Shown here in pieces: positions 14,911 through 21,385 of a DNA stretch of 21,385 bases. Where the stretch lies: assembly GCA_964440155.1 (NCBI GenBank), contig CAYTRH010000034.1, forward strand, positions 1 to 21,385, read 5' to 3'. A model generated the notes under the pieces. That model was not told the DNA's origin. It saw nothing but the letters and a program-made list of their open reading frames with translations, and made no database searches. The stretch's first letter is position 1; each line of letters starts with the position of its first letter. The DNA is from PFJX01 sp964440155. GTDB taxonomy: Bacteria; Pseudomonadota; Gammaproteobacteria; Burkholderiales; Thiobacillaceae. Position numbers and translations under genes: made by a program.

Positions 14911-16176
14911 ATGAGCCAGTTGATCGACCGTCGCCTGTCCGGCAAGAACCGCAGCGCGGTCAACCGCCAGCGCTTTTTGCGCCGCTACAAGGCACAGATC
15001 CGCAAGGCGGTGGCCGACGCAGTGTCCGGCCGCAAGGTGTCCGACCTGGAACGCGGCGAGAAGATCTCCATCCCGTCCAAGGATCTGGAAGAGCCGGTAT
15101 TCCATCACGGTCCCGGCGGTCGGCGGCAGATCGTGCATCCCGGCAACAAGGAATTCGTCGGCGGCGATCGCGTCGACCGCCCCGAGGGCGGCGGCGGCGG
15201 CCGGGGCGGCGGCGCGTCGCAGGATGGCGAGGGCATGGACGACTTCGTGTTCGAACTGTCCAAGGAGGAATTCATGGATTTCTTCTTCCAGGATCTGGCC
15301 CTGCCCGACCTGGTGAAGAAGCAGCTCGCCGCCGTGCCGGAGGTGAAGAAGGCGCGCGCCGGCTTCGTCAGCCAGGGCAATCCGGCCAACCTGCACGTGG
15401 TGCGCTCCATGAAACAGGCCATCGGCCGCCGTCTGGCCATGGCCGCCGGACCGCGCGAGGCGCTGCGCGAGGCCGAGCAGGCGCTGGCGGAACTGACCGC
15501 GCGCGGCCTGGGTGACAGCGCGGAGGCGGACACGCTGCGCGCCGACATCGAGCAATTGAAGGCGCGCGTCGCTGCCGTGCCGTTCATCGACACTTGGGAT
15601 CTGCGCTATGCCAACCGCGTCGATCAGCCCACGCCCAGCAGCCAGGCGGTGATGTTCTGCCTGATGGACGTGTCCGGCTCCATGGACGAGGAACGCAAGG
15701 ACATCGCCAAACGCTTCTTCATGCTGCTGTACCTGTTCCTGACGCGCAGTTACGAGCGCATCGAGGTGGTGTTCATCCGCCACCACACAGTGGCCATGGA
15801 GGTCGACGAGGAGGATTTCTTCACCTCGCGCGAGACCGGCGGCACCGTGGTGTCGAGTGCGCTGGAACTGATGCACGAGATCGCGCGCGAGCGCTATCCC
15901 AGTCAGGCGTGGAACCTGTACGTGGCGCAGGCTTCCGACGGCGACAACTGGGAGGACGATTCGCCGCGCTGCGCCGAGCTGCTGCTGCACGACATCCTGC
16001 CGCTGGTGCAGTACTACGCCTACGTCGAGATCAAGGCCGAGGAACCGCAGAGCCTGTGGCATCAGTACGAGGCAGTGGCGGCGCGCAGCAAGCGTTTCGC
16101 CATGCGGCGCATCCTGGACGTGGCCGACATCTACCCGGTGTTCCGCGAACTGTTCGCCAAGAAGAGCCCAGCATGA
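14911..16176 (+). CDS. yeaH: YeaH/DUF444 protein with vWA-like MIDAS motif
   Basis: A 421-aa YeaH (DUF444) protein, near the E. coli length of 427. It opens MSQLIDRRLSGKNRSAVNRQRFLRRYK, given here as two halves: MSQLIDRRLSGKN and RSAVNRQRFLRRYK, the typical basic N-terminus. A Gly-rich linker (about residues 93-105) follows. The C-terminal domain is von Willebrand A-like, with MIDAS sequence DVSGSMDE (Asp253, Ser255, Ser257) and ASDGDNW. It is the standard partner of PrkA and SpoVR; how it acts is not known in detail, but a metal-dependent adaptor role is likely. The ATG at 14911 begins right where homology begins; only a weak Shine-Dalgarno is visible. Its stop overlaps the spoVR start by four bases (ATGA), so the two are coupled. 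Confidence 0.95.
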   Translation: MSQLIDRRLSGKNRSAVNRQRFLRRYKAQIRKAVADAVSGRKVSDLERGEKISIPSKDLEEPVFHHGPGGRRQIVHPGNKEFVGGDRVDRPEGGGGGRGGGASQDGEGMDDFVFELSKEEFMDFFFQDLALPDLVKKQLAAVPEVKKARAGFVSQGNPANLHVVRSMKQAIGRRLAMAAGPREALREAEQALAELTARGLGDSAEADTLRADIEQLKARVAAVPFIDTWDLRYANRVDQPTPSSQAVMFCLMDVSGSMDEERKDIAKRFFMLLYLFLTRSYERIEVVFIRHHTVAMEVDEEDFFTSRETGGTVVSSALELMHEIARERYPSQAWNLYVAQASDGDNWEDDSPRCAELLLHDILPLVQYYAYVEIKAEEPQSLWHQYEAVAARSKRFAMRRILDVADIYPVFRELFAKKSPA

Positions 16177-17705
16177 ACGAACCGACGCCCAAGCCCGCGC
16201 CGCCGTCGGCAACGGCACGCCAGCCCCTGTCCACCGGTTCGGAGTGGACGTTCGAGCTGTTGGAACGCTACGACCGCGAAATCGCGCGCGTCGCCGCGCA
16301 TTACCACCTGGACACCTATCCCAACCAGATCGAGGTGATCTCGTCCGAGCAGATGATCGACGCCTATTCCTCGGTGGGCATGCCGGTGGGTTACCACCAC
16401 TGGTCGTTCGGCAAGCAGTTCATGACCACGCAGAAGAGCTACAAGCGTGGCCAGATGGGCCTGGCCTACGAGATCGTGATCAACTCCAACCCGTGCATCG
16501 CCTACCTGATGGAAGAGAACACCATGACCATGCAGGCGCTGGTGATCGCACACGCCTCGTATGGCCACAACTCGTTTTTCAAGGGCAACTACCTGTTCCG
16601 TACCTGGACCGATGCCGAGGGCATCCTCGACTACCTGGTGTTCGCGCGCAATTACGTCGCCGAGTGCGAGGAGCGCCACGGCGAACAGGCGGTGGAGGAA
16701 ATCCTCGATTCCTGCCACGCGCTGATGAATCACGGCGTCGACCGCTACAAACGTCCGGCCCGGCTGTCCATGGCCAAGGAACAGGCGCGCCAGATGGAAC
16801 GCGAAGCCTACCTGCAATCGCAGGTCAACGATCTATGGCGCACGCTGCCGACGCGCCAGGCGGCGGAACGGGAACGGCAGAGCACGCGCTTTCCGGCGGA
16901 ACCGCAGGAGAACCTGCTGTACTTCATCGAGAAGCACGCGCCGCGGCTGGAACCCTGGCAGCGCGAGATCGTGCGTATCGTGCGCAAGATCGCGCAGTAC
17001 TTCTACCCGCAGCGGCAGACGCAGGTGATGAACGAGGGCTGGGCCACCTTCTGGCACTACACCCTGCTCAATCATCTGTACGAGGAAGGCCGGCTGACCG
17101 ACGGCTTCATGCTGGAATTCCTGCAAAGCCACACCAACGTGGTGTACCAGCCGCCGTTCCACAGCCGCGCCTACGGCGGCATCAACCCCTATGCGCTGGG
17201 CTTCGCCATGTTCCAGGATCTGCGCCGCATCTGCGAACGGCCGACCGACGAGGACAGACGCTGGTTTCCGCAGCTCGCCGGCGGCGACTGGGTGAAGACG
17301 CTGGACTTCGCCATGCGCAACTTCAAGGACGAGAGTTTCATCGCGCAGTACCTGTCACCCCGGCTGATCCGCGAGCTCAAGCTGTTCGCAGTGATCGACG
17401 ACGACCGCGACGACAAGCTGGAGATCGCCGCCATCCACGACGACGCCGGCTACCGCACGGTGCGCCAGATGCTGGCCGAACAGTACAACCTGGGCCAGCG
17501 CGAACCCAACATCCAGGTGTACGACGTCGACGTGTACGGCGACCGCACGCTGACGCTGCGCCATTTCATGCACAACCGCCGGCCGCTGGGTGACAGCACC
17601 GAGGAGATGCTGCGCCATATCGCCCGCCTGTGGGGCTACGACGTGCGCCTGGAAAGCGTCGATGCCGACGGCACCATGCACGCGGCCTACGAGGTGCGGG
17701 TGTAG
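16173..17705 (+). CDS. spoVR: SpoVR-family protein (YcgB)
   Basis: A 510-aa SpoVR/YcgB protein, the same length as E. coli YcgB. Family blocks are WTFELLERYDREIARVA near the N-terminus, GYHHWSFGKQF (His75, His76, Trp77), YEIVINSNPCIAYLMEENT, HASYGHNSFFKGNYLF, and NEGWATFWHYTLLNHLYEEG (from Asn287). SpoVR is needed for spore cortex formation in Bacillus. In non-sporulating bacteria it accompanies PrkA and YeaH in a stress or nutrient-limitation response; its biochemistry is unresolved, though the conserved His/Glu-rich blocks suggest metal binding. The ATG at 16173 overlaps the yeaH stop. It is the last gene of the operon, followed by 173 bases before a convergent gene. Confidence 0.96.
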   Translation: MNEPTPKPAPPSATARQPLSTGSEWTFELLERYDREIARVAAHYHLDTYPNQIEVISSEQMIDAYSSVGMPVGYHHWSFGKQFMTTQKSYKRGQMGLAYEIVINSNPCIAYLMEENTMTMQALVIAHASYGHNSFFKGNYLFRTWTDAEGILDYLVFARNYVAECEERHGEQAVEEILDSCHALMNHGVDRYKRPARLSMAKEQARQMEREAYLQSQVNDLWRTLPTRQAAERERQSTRFPAEPQENLLYFIEKHAPRLEPWQREIVRIVRKIAQYFYPQRQTQVMNEGWATFWHYTLLNHLYEEGRLTDGFMLEFLQSHTNVVYQPPFHSRAYGGINPYALGFAMFQDLRRICERPTDEDRRWFPQLAGGDWVKTLDFAMRNFKDESFIAQYLSPRLIRELKLFAVIDDDRDDKLEIAAIHDDAGYRTVRQMLAEQYNLGQREPNIQVYDVDVYGDRTLTLRHFMHNRRPLGDSTEEMLRHIARLWGYDVRLESVDADGTMHAAYEVRV

Positions 17706-17878
17706 CGGCCCTCACCGCTGCCGTGCCGGTGGTCCGGAACGTGCCCGATGACCGGGTACGCTCCCCGATCAGGGGGAAAATCGCACGGATGAAGCCACGC
17801 CCCGGCTGGCATCCCGGAAGCGGCGCAAGCGCGGGTATTGCCGGGTCGGCACGGGCAAAGTCCGACCAACCGATGCGA
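17706..17878. other. Convergent intergenic gap, no clear terminator
   Basis: 173 bases between the ends of spoVR (plus) and the response regulator gene (minus). The only stem worth noting is TCCCC (17762-17766) with GGGGA (17773-17777), a 5-bp stem that is not followed by a T-run on either strand. No gene is visible, so termination is probably factor-dependent. Confidence 0.4.
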
Positions 17879-18946
17879 TCAGACACCCGACCGCAGCAGC
17901 AACGCCCCCACCGCCACCAGCAGCAGCCCGCCACCGATGGCCAGCGCCAGTGTCAGCGACTTCACCCGGGCTTGCAGCCGCGCCAGTTGCGCCGGCCCGA
18001 CCGCTTCACCGGCACGAGTCGCCGAGGCCTCGCCCAGTCGCCGTTCGGCCGCCGCCAGGTGGGCTTCCATCTGTGCCGCATGTTCCCGCCAGCGGCTGTC
18101 CACCGCCGCCTGCAACTCCTGCCACCGCTGCGCCTGCTGGCGTTCGAGGTCGGTGCGCAGACCGGCATGCAACTGGTCGATGCCGGTGGTGAGGAACTGC
18201 TGCATGTAGCCGTGCAGCCCATCGGCGGCGGCCGGCGGCGGCGCGGTCTCCAGTGCGGTCAGGCGCCGTTCCATGTCCTGCGCCTGCGCGGCCAGCTTCT
18301 GTTGCGCGGCGACCGCGTCCGCCACCGCGTGGCGCAGCGCCGCCGTCTCTGCGCCGGCCGCTTCCAGACGCTGACTCCAGACCCGGCCCCACTGCTCGAT
18401 GGTCTGCTGCTGCGCGGCGACGCGCGACTCGATGCGATCGTCCAGCTCGGCCAACAGGTCCACGCGCAGCGCCTCCAGGCGGTCACCCAACAGCCGCTCC
18501 ACCAGCGCCGTTACCGTTGCCTGGTCCATGGTCACTGGCGCCGCTACCGGCGCGGCTTCGACCGCGGATACCGCGTCGGCGCGCGGCAGGCGCGCCAGCA
18601 GGGCTTCCAGCACACCCGGCGGCGGCGGCTTGGCGATGGCGTCCACGGCGCCGGCGGCACGCGCCTGCTCGACGAACTCGGGTTCGTCATTGCCGCTGGC
18701 GATGATCACCGGAATGTCGCGGATGCCGGGCGTCGCCTTGATCCGCCGTGTCACCTCGAAGCCGTCCATGTCCGGCATCATGTGATCCATGAAGATCAGG
18801 TCCGGCCGTGGATGGGCGAGATAGTCCAGGGCCTGCTGACCGGACTCGGTCATGTCCACCTGCATGCCGACGGCCTCCAGCCGCTTCTGCATGGTCAGGC
18901 GACCGACCTTGGAATCGTCGACCACCAGCGCGTGTAGTTTCGCCAC
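17879..18946 (-). CDS. Response regulator with coiled coil and C-terminal membrane anchor
   Basis: A 355-aa protein starting with GTG at 18946, supported by a perfect GGAGGA 8 bases upstream. The receiver domain (residues 1-125) is intact: acidic pair Asp10/Asp11, phosphorylatable Asp54 in FMDHMMPDMDG, Ser84 in VIIASGND and Lys106 in AIAKPP. There is no DNA-binding or enzymatic output domain. Instead, about 190 Ala/Gln/Glu/Arg-rich residues (roughly 140-325) look like a long coiled coil, followed by a hydrophobic segment LTLALAIGGGLLLVAVGALLL at the very C-terminus, then RSGV. This suggests a tail-anchored protein with its receiver in the cytoplasm. The partner kinase is not in the window. 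It lies 79 bases downstream of the DUF3079 gene on the same strand and may share its transcript. Confidence 0.88.
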   Translation of the reverse strand: MAKLHALVVDDSKVGRLTMQKRLEAVGMQVDMTESGQQALDYLAHPRPDLIFMDHMMPDMDGFEVTRRIKATPGIRDIPVIIASGNDEPEFVEQARAAGAVDAIAKPPPPGVLEALLARLPRADAVSAVEAAPVAAPVTMDQATVTALVERLLGDRLEALRVDLLAELDDRIESRVAAQQQTIEQWGRVWSQRLEAAGAETAALRHAVADAVAAQQKLAAQAQDMERRLTALETAPPPAAADGLHGYMQQFLTTGIDQLHAGLRTDLERQQAQRWQELQAAVDSRWREHAAQMEAHLAAAERRLGEASATRAGEAVGPAQLARLQARVKSLTLALAIGGGLLLVAVGALLLRSGV

Positions 18947-18954
18947 GTTGCAAG

Positions 18955-18960
18955 TCCTCC
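18955..18960 (-). promoter_or_regulatory. Shine-Dalgarno deciding a GTG start
   Basis: GGAGGA on the minus strand, 8 bases before GTG at 18946. The first methionine upstream in this frame would add over 50 residues with no receiver-domain homology, so this site sets the start of the response regulator. Confidence 0.8.
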
Positions 18961-19025
18961 GGATGGCAAAGCCATGTGATTGCAGATGCCCGCCGGCGCA
19001 GTCCGCACGAGCCTGGATCAGATCC

Positions 19026-19241
19026 TCACCGCGACGGATCGGGCAGCGATTCGTCGTCCACCGCGAACTCGCGCGCCCAGTCGCCCCAGGTATACCAGTC
19101 ATCACCCAGCATTTCCGCCGGGTGCTCGGTGCGCCCCGAGCCGTTGCCGCACATCAGCGCGTCGGCCGGACAGTAACGGTCGCAACCCCAGCAGATGCGC
19201 TCGGGATGTTTGGGGTGCAGCGGAAATTTCTTGCGGACCAT
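19026..19241 (-). CDS. DUF3079 small Cys-rich protein
   Basis: A 71-aa protein of the DUF3079 family, recognised from KKFPLHPKHPERICWGCDRY, then CPADALMCGNGSGRTEHP and an acidic Trp-rich tail (DDWYTWGDWAREF). Four cysteines (in CWGCDRYC and MCGNG) suggest a small metal-binding fold, zinc or iron-sulfur, but no function is established. The ATG at 19241 gives the family's usual length; the frame is open upstream but without homology. It may share a transcript with the response regulator 79 bases downstream. It is divergent from tag across 106 bases, in which I see no clear promoter, only a GCCGGC-AAG-GCCGGC stem at 19278-19292. Confidence 0.88.
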   Translation of the reverse strand: MVRKKFPLHPKHPERICWGCDRYCPADALMCGNGSGRTEHPAEMLGDDWYTWGDWAREFAVDDESLPDPSR

Positions 19242-19347
19242 GCCGATAGCGTAGCAGAGGCGGGCGCATTGCCCTAAGCCGGCAAGGCCGGCATCATCAT
19301 CGCGCCTCGCCCATCCCACCCGATCCCGGCGACGGCAAGGAGCCCAC

Positions 19348-19920
19348 ATGATCACGCGTTGCGCCTGGGTCGGCCAGGATCCGGTCTACGTCGCCTACCA
19401 TGACCGCGAATGGGGCGTGCCGCTGCACGACGAACGCGCCCTGTTCGAGTTCCTCATCCTGGAAGGCGCGCAGGCCGGCCTGTCCTGGCTGACCATATTG
19501 AAGAAGCGCGAGAACTATCGCCGCGCGTTCGCCGGTTTCGACGCCGAGCGCGTCGCGCGCTTCGGCGAGGCCGACATCGCCCGCCTGCTGGCCGACCCGG
19601 GCATCGTGCGCAACCGCCTGAAGATCGCGGCGGCGATCGGCAACGCCCGCGCCACGCTGGCGCTGCGCCAAGCCTTCGGCGGTCTGGATGCCTACTTCTG
19701 GCGCTTCGTCGACGGCCGCCCCATCGTCAACACCTGGCGCAGCCCGGCGGAAGTGCCAGCGCGCACGCCGCTGTCCGACGTCATCAGCAAGGATCTGAAA
19801 CAACGCGGCTTCAAGTTCGTCGGCTCCACCATCGTCTATGCGCACATGCAGGCCACCGGCGTGGTCAACGACCATACCGTCGACTGTTTCCGCCACCGCC
19901 AACTGGCCGGTGGCGCCTGA
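19348..19920 (+). CDS. tag: DNA-3-methyladenine glycosylase I
   Basis: A 190-aa Tag protein (E. coli Tag is 187 aa), a cytoplasmic base-excision repair enzyme that removes 3-methyladenine from alkylated DNA. The zinc ligands are all present: Cys5 (RCAW), His18 (YHDREWG), and His176 and Cys180 (NDHTVDCFRH). The base-recognition Glu39 and Trp47 lie in LILEGAQAGLSW. The helix-hairpin-helix region follows at about residues 70-110 (ADPGIVRNRLKIAAAIGNA). AAGGAG (19337-19342) precedes the ATG by 5 bases. An LsrG-like gene follows after 29 bases and is probably cotranscribed. No adaptive-response (Ada) box is evident upstream. Confidence 0.97.
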   Translation: MITRCAWVGQDPVYVAYHDREWGVPLHDERALFEFLILEGAQAGLSWLTILKKRENYRRAFAGFDAERVARFGEADIARLLADPGIVRNRLKIAAAIGNARATLALRQAFGGLDAYFWRFVDGRPIVNTWRSPAEVPARTPLSDVISKDLKQRGFKFVGSTIVYAHMQATGVVNDHTVDCFRHRQLAGGA

Positions 19921-19949
19921 GTCACACTCAGCCACCCGGAGTCACCACC

Positions 19950-20243
19950 ATGCACGTCACCCTGGTCCACGTCCGCGTCAGGTCGGAGGCGGTCGCCGCC
20001 TTCATCGCCGCCACCCGCGCCAACCATGAAGCCTCGGTCCGCGAGCCGGGCAACCGCCGCTTCGACGTGCTGCAAGACCCGGCCGATCCCTGCCGCTTCC
20101 TGCTGTACGAAGCCTACGCCGACCCCGCGGACGCCGCCGCACACAAGGGCACGCCGCACTATCTGGCCTGGCGCGACGCGGTGGCGGACATGATGGCCGA
20201 GCCGCGGCGCGGCGAGCCATGGCTGGGGCTGCTGCCAGCCTAA
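19950..20243 (+). CDS. lsrG: LsrG-like antibiotic biosynthesis monooxygenase-fold protein
   Basis: A 97-aa protein of the dimeric ferredoxin-like ABM fold. It resembles E. coli LsrG (96 aa) almost end to end: MHVTLVHVRV at the start, RANHEASVREPGNRRFDVL, FLLYEAYADPADAAAHK, TPHYLAW and MMAEPRR. LsrG isomerises phosphorylated autoinducer-2 (P-DPD) during AI-2 breakdown. No other lsr gene (lsrK, lsrF, transporter) is in the window, so the substrate may differ; related small monooxygenases act on quinols. GGAG lies 9 bases before the ATG. It follows tag by 29 bases on the same strand and ends 13 bases from the convergent DUF2339 gene. The symbol reflects sequence resemblance, not a proven role. 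Confidence 0.82.
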   Translation: MHVTLVHVRVRSEAVAAFIAATRANHEASVREPGNRRFDVLQDPADPCRFLLYEAYADPADAAAHKGTPHYLAWRDAVADMMAEPRRGEPWLGLLPA

Positions 20244-20256
20244 CGGCGCGGCTCGC

Positions 20257-21385
20257 TCAGGTTCCGGCGCGCTTCGGCGGCATCGGCGCGAAATACGCCG
20301 CGGTCAGCAACAGCAACGCGACGCCGATCAGCGTGGCGCTCCAGATCAGCGTGCCCTGGCCGGCGGCGTCGAGCAGCAGCAGCTTGACGCCGACCACGCC
20401 GAGCAGACCGATGCCGGCATACCAGCCCTGGCGGTGGCCGACGCGGGAGGCGTGGATCATGGCGGCGATGGCGACCACGCTCCACAGCAGCGTGAGCAAA
20501 GCCTGGCACAGCGTCGAATCCAGCATCGCCTCGAAGGTGAACGGCACGCCGCCCCAATGGTGAGCGATGCGCGCCGCCAGCGTGGACAGCCACAGGAAAG
20601 CCAATACGGCCACCACGCCACGGCCTAGCCGTGCGCTCTCCTCACGCCAGGTCGGCGCCCCCGCGAGCAGCCACAGCGCGCCCAGTCCGGCGAGCTGGGC
20701 GACATCGAACGCATTGAGCAGCGGCAGATACGGCCAGCCCAGGCCATCGTCGCCGTTCAGCGCCAGGCTGGCCGCGGGCAGGACCAGCAGCAGCAGGCCG
20801 AGGGGCGGCAGCACGCCGAGGTCGCGATAGCGCGCCGCCGTCACGGCGAACGGCCACAGACCACGCCGCGCCCCCAGCTCGGGCAGCACGGTGCCAAGGA
20901 CGCCGGTCGCCACCAGCGCGACGAACACCCACAACTCCGGCACGGCCGTCGTTTCCGCGGCCCACCACACCGCCTCGGCCGTCAGCGCGAACAGCAGCAG
21001 CCAGCCGGCGCCGAGATGACGGGCGGTCTGCGCCGGCACGTCGCCGGCGCGCTCGTGGGCGGCGAGCAGCGCGTAATGCAGCGCCAGCGCCAGCGGCAAG
21101 ACCAGGGTCATCAGGCCGGCGAAGGGATGGCCGGACACCTCCATGGCGGCGAACACGGCCAACCACAGGCCGGGCAGCAGCAACAGCGCGGACTCGCGCA
21201 ACTGGGGCCAGCGCCAGCGCCGCGACATGCCCTCCAACACCAGCACGCTGACGGCGATGAACGACAGGCCATAGGCCGGGTGTGTCGGGGTCGGCGCGAA
21301 ATCGTGGATCTGCTGCAAACCGACGCCCAGCCACCAGGCCAGCGCCCAGACGAAGGCCGGCAAGGGCGACGGTGCCGGCCAGCGT
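20257..21385 (-). CDS. DUF2339 multi-spanning membrane protein, N-terminal part outside the window
   Basis: The C-terminal 375 residues of a DUF2339 protein, a family of very large inner-membrane proteins of unknown function. The frame stays open to the window edge; a TTG at 21363 is internal, because the coding sequence continues upstream (RWPAPSPLP). About ten hydrophobic segments are visible, for example LSFIAVSVLVLEGM, ALLLLPGLWLAVFAAM, LWVFVALVATGVLGTVLP and LLGVVGVKLLLLD. The last of these, then GQGTLIWSATLIGVALLLL and AYFAPMPPKR, form the typical DUF2339 ending. No catalytic motif is visible. It is convergent with the lsrG-like gene. Confidence 0.87.
   Translation of the reverse strand, partial: RWPAPSPLPAFVWALAWWLGVGLQQIHDFAPTPTHPAYGLSFIAVSVLVLEGMSRRWRWPQLRESALLLLPGLWLAVFAAMEVSGHPFAGLMTLVLPLALALHYALLAAHERAGDVPAQTARHLGAGWLLLFALTAEAVWWAAETTAVPELWVFVALVATGVLGTVLPELGARRGLWPFAVTAARYRDLGVLPPLGLLLLVLPAASLALNGDDGLGWPYLPLLNAFDVAQLAGLGALWLLAGAPTWREESARLGRGVVAVLAFLWLSTLAARIAHHWGGVPFTFEAMLDSTLCQALLTLLWSVVAIAAMIHASRVGHRQGWYAGIGLLGVVGVKLLLLDAAGQGTLIWSATLIGVALLLLTAAYFAPMPPKRAGT

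Noticed and set aside
12957..14963. Long minus-strand open frame (668 codons) opposite prkA
   Set aside because: prkA is unmistakable on the plus strand. The antisense product is Leu/Val/Asp/His-rich with no recognisable domain.
14764..16218. Long minus-strand open frame (484 codons) opposite yeaH
   Set aside because: Shadow of yeaH in a GC-rich sequence; no motifs and no ribosome site of note.
17762..17777. Stem TCCCC/GGGGA as terminator of spoVR
   Set aside because: Only a 5-bp stem and no T-run on either strand.
19278..19292. GCCGGC-AAG-GCCGGC repeat between DUF3079 and tag
   Set aside because: The hexamer is self-palindromic and common in such GC-rich DNA; no T-run, and no promoter elements around it.
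1..21385. CRISPR arrays, tRNA or rRNA genes, insertion sequences, attachment sites
   Set aside because: I looked for spaced direct repeats, tRNA-like cloverleaf ends, transposase motifs and terminal inverted repeats and saw none.

Overview
The window is about 21.4 kb of high-GC bacterial DNA, roughly two-thirds G+C by eye. The gene set (PrkA/YeaH/SpoVR triad with lengths close to E. coli YeaG/YeaH/YcgB, DNA-3-methyladenine glycosylase I, DUF3079, an LsrG-like protein, sigma-54 promoters) points to a proteobacterium, most likely a gammaproteobacterium. I cannot name a genus.

Layout. (1) 1-7117, minus strand: the promoter-proximal part of an operon for an extracellular contractile injection system (eCIS; Afp/PVC-like phage-tail device). 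From 5' to 3' it encodes a Pvc16-type DUF4255 protein, a 299-aa protein of unknown function, a sheath (631 aa), a tube protein (149 aa), a second sheath (676 aa), a second tube protein (176 aa), and the start of a Pvc7-type CIS-tube protein cut by the window edge. Spike, baseplate, fibre and AAA ATPase genes are not seen and would lie further left. (2) 7118-7547: a 430-bp divergent regulatory region. (3) 7548-8909, plus: a subtilisin-like S8 peptidase with an intact catalytic triad and no signal peptide. (4) 8924-12604, minus: a 1226-aa membrane protein fusing a seven-repeat Ycf48-type beta-propeller to a KAP-family P-loop NTPase. (5) 12605-12977: a 373-bp divergent regulatory region. (6) 12978-17705, plus: the prkA-yeaH-spoVR stress operon. 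(7) 17879-19241, minus: a response regulator with a coiled coil and a C-terminal membrane anchor, preceded by a DUF3079 gene. (8) 19348-20243, plus: tag and an lsrG-like gene. (9) 20257-21385, minus: the C-terminal part of a DUF2339 multi-spanning membrane protein.

The most notable observation is regulatory. Three transcription units each have a -24/-12 (sigma-54, RpoN) promoter with exact GG-N10-GC spacing: the eCIS operon (all 17 positions of the consensus, minus strand, 7219-7235), the S8 peptidase (7487-7503, plus) and prkA-yeaH-spoVR (12902-12918, plus). The prkA promoter has an NtrC-type GCACC-N5-GGTGC site about 125 bp upstream of the expected start. The two divergent promoters at 7.2-7.5 kb flank a perfect 10-bp-arm palindrome and an imperfect inverted repeat at enhancer-like distances. 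I infer that the injection system, a co-regulated intracellular protease and the PrkA starvation system belong to one RpoN-dependent programme. The large propeller-KAP protein encoded between them has a sigma-70-like promoter and may be an envelope sensor or accessory factor. That link rests on position only.
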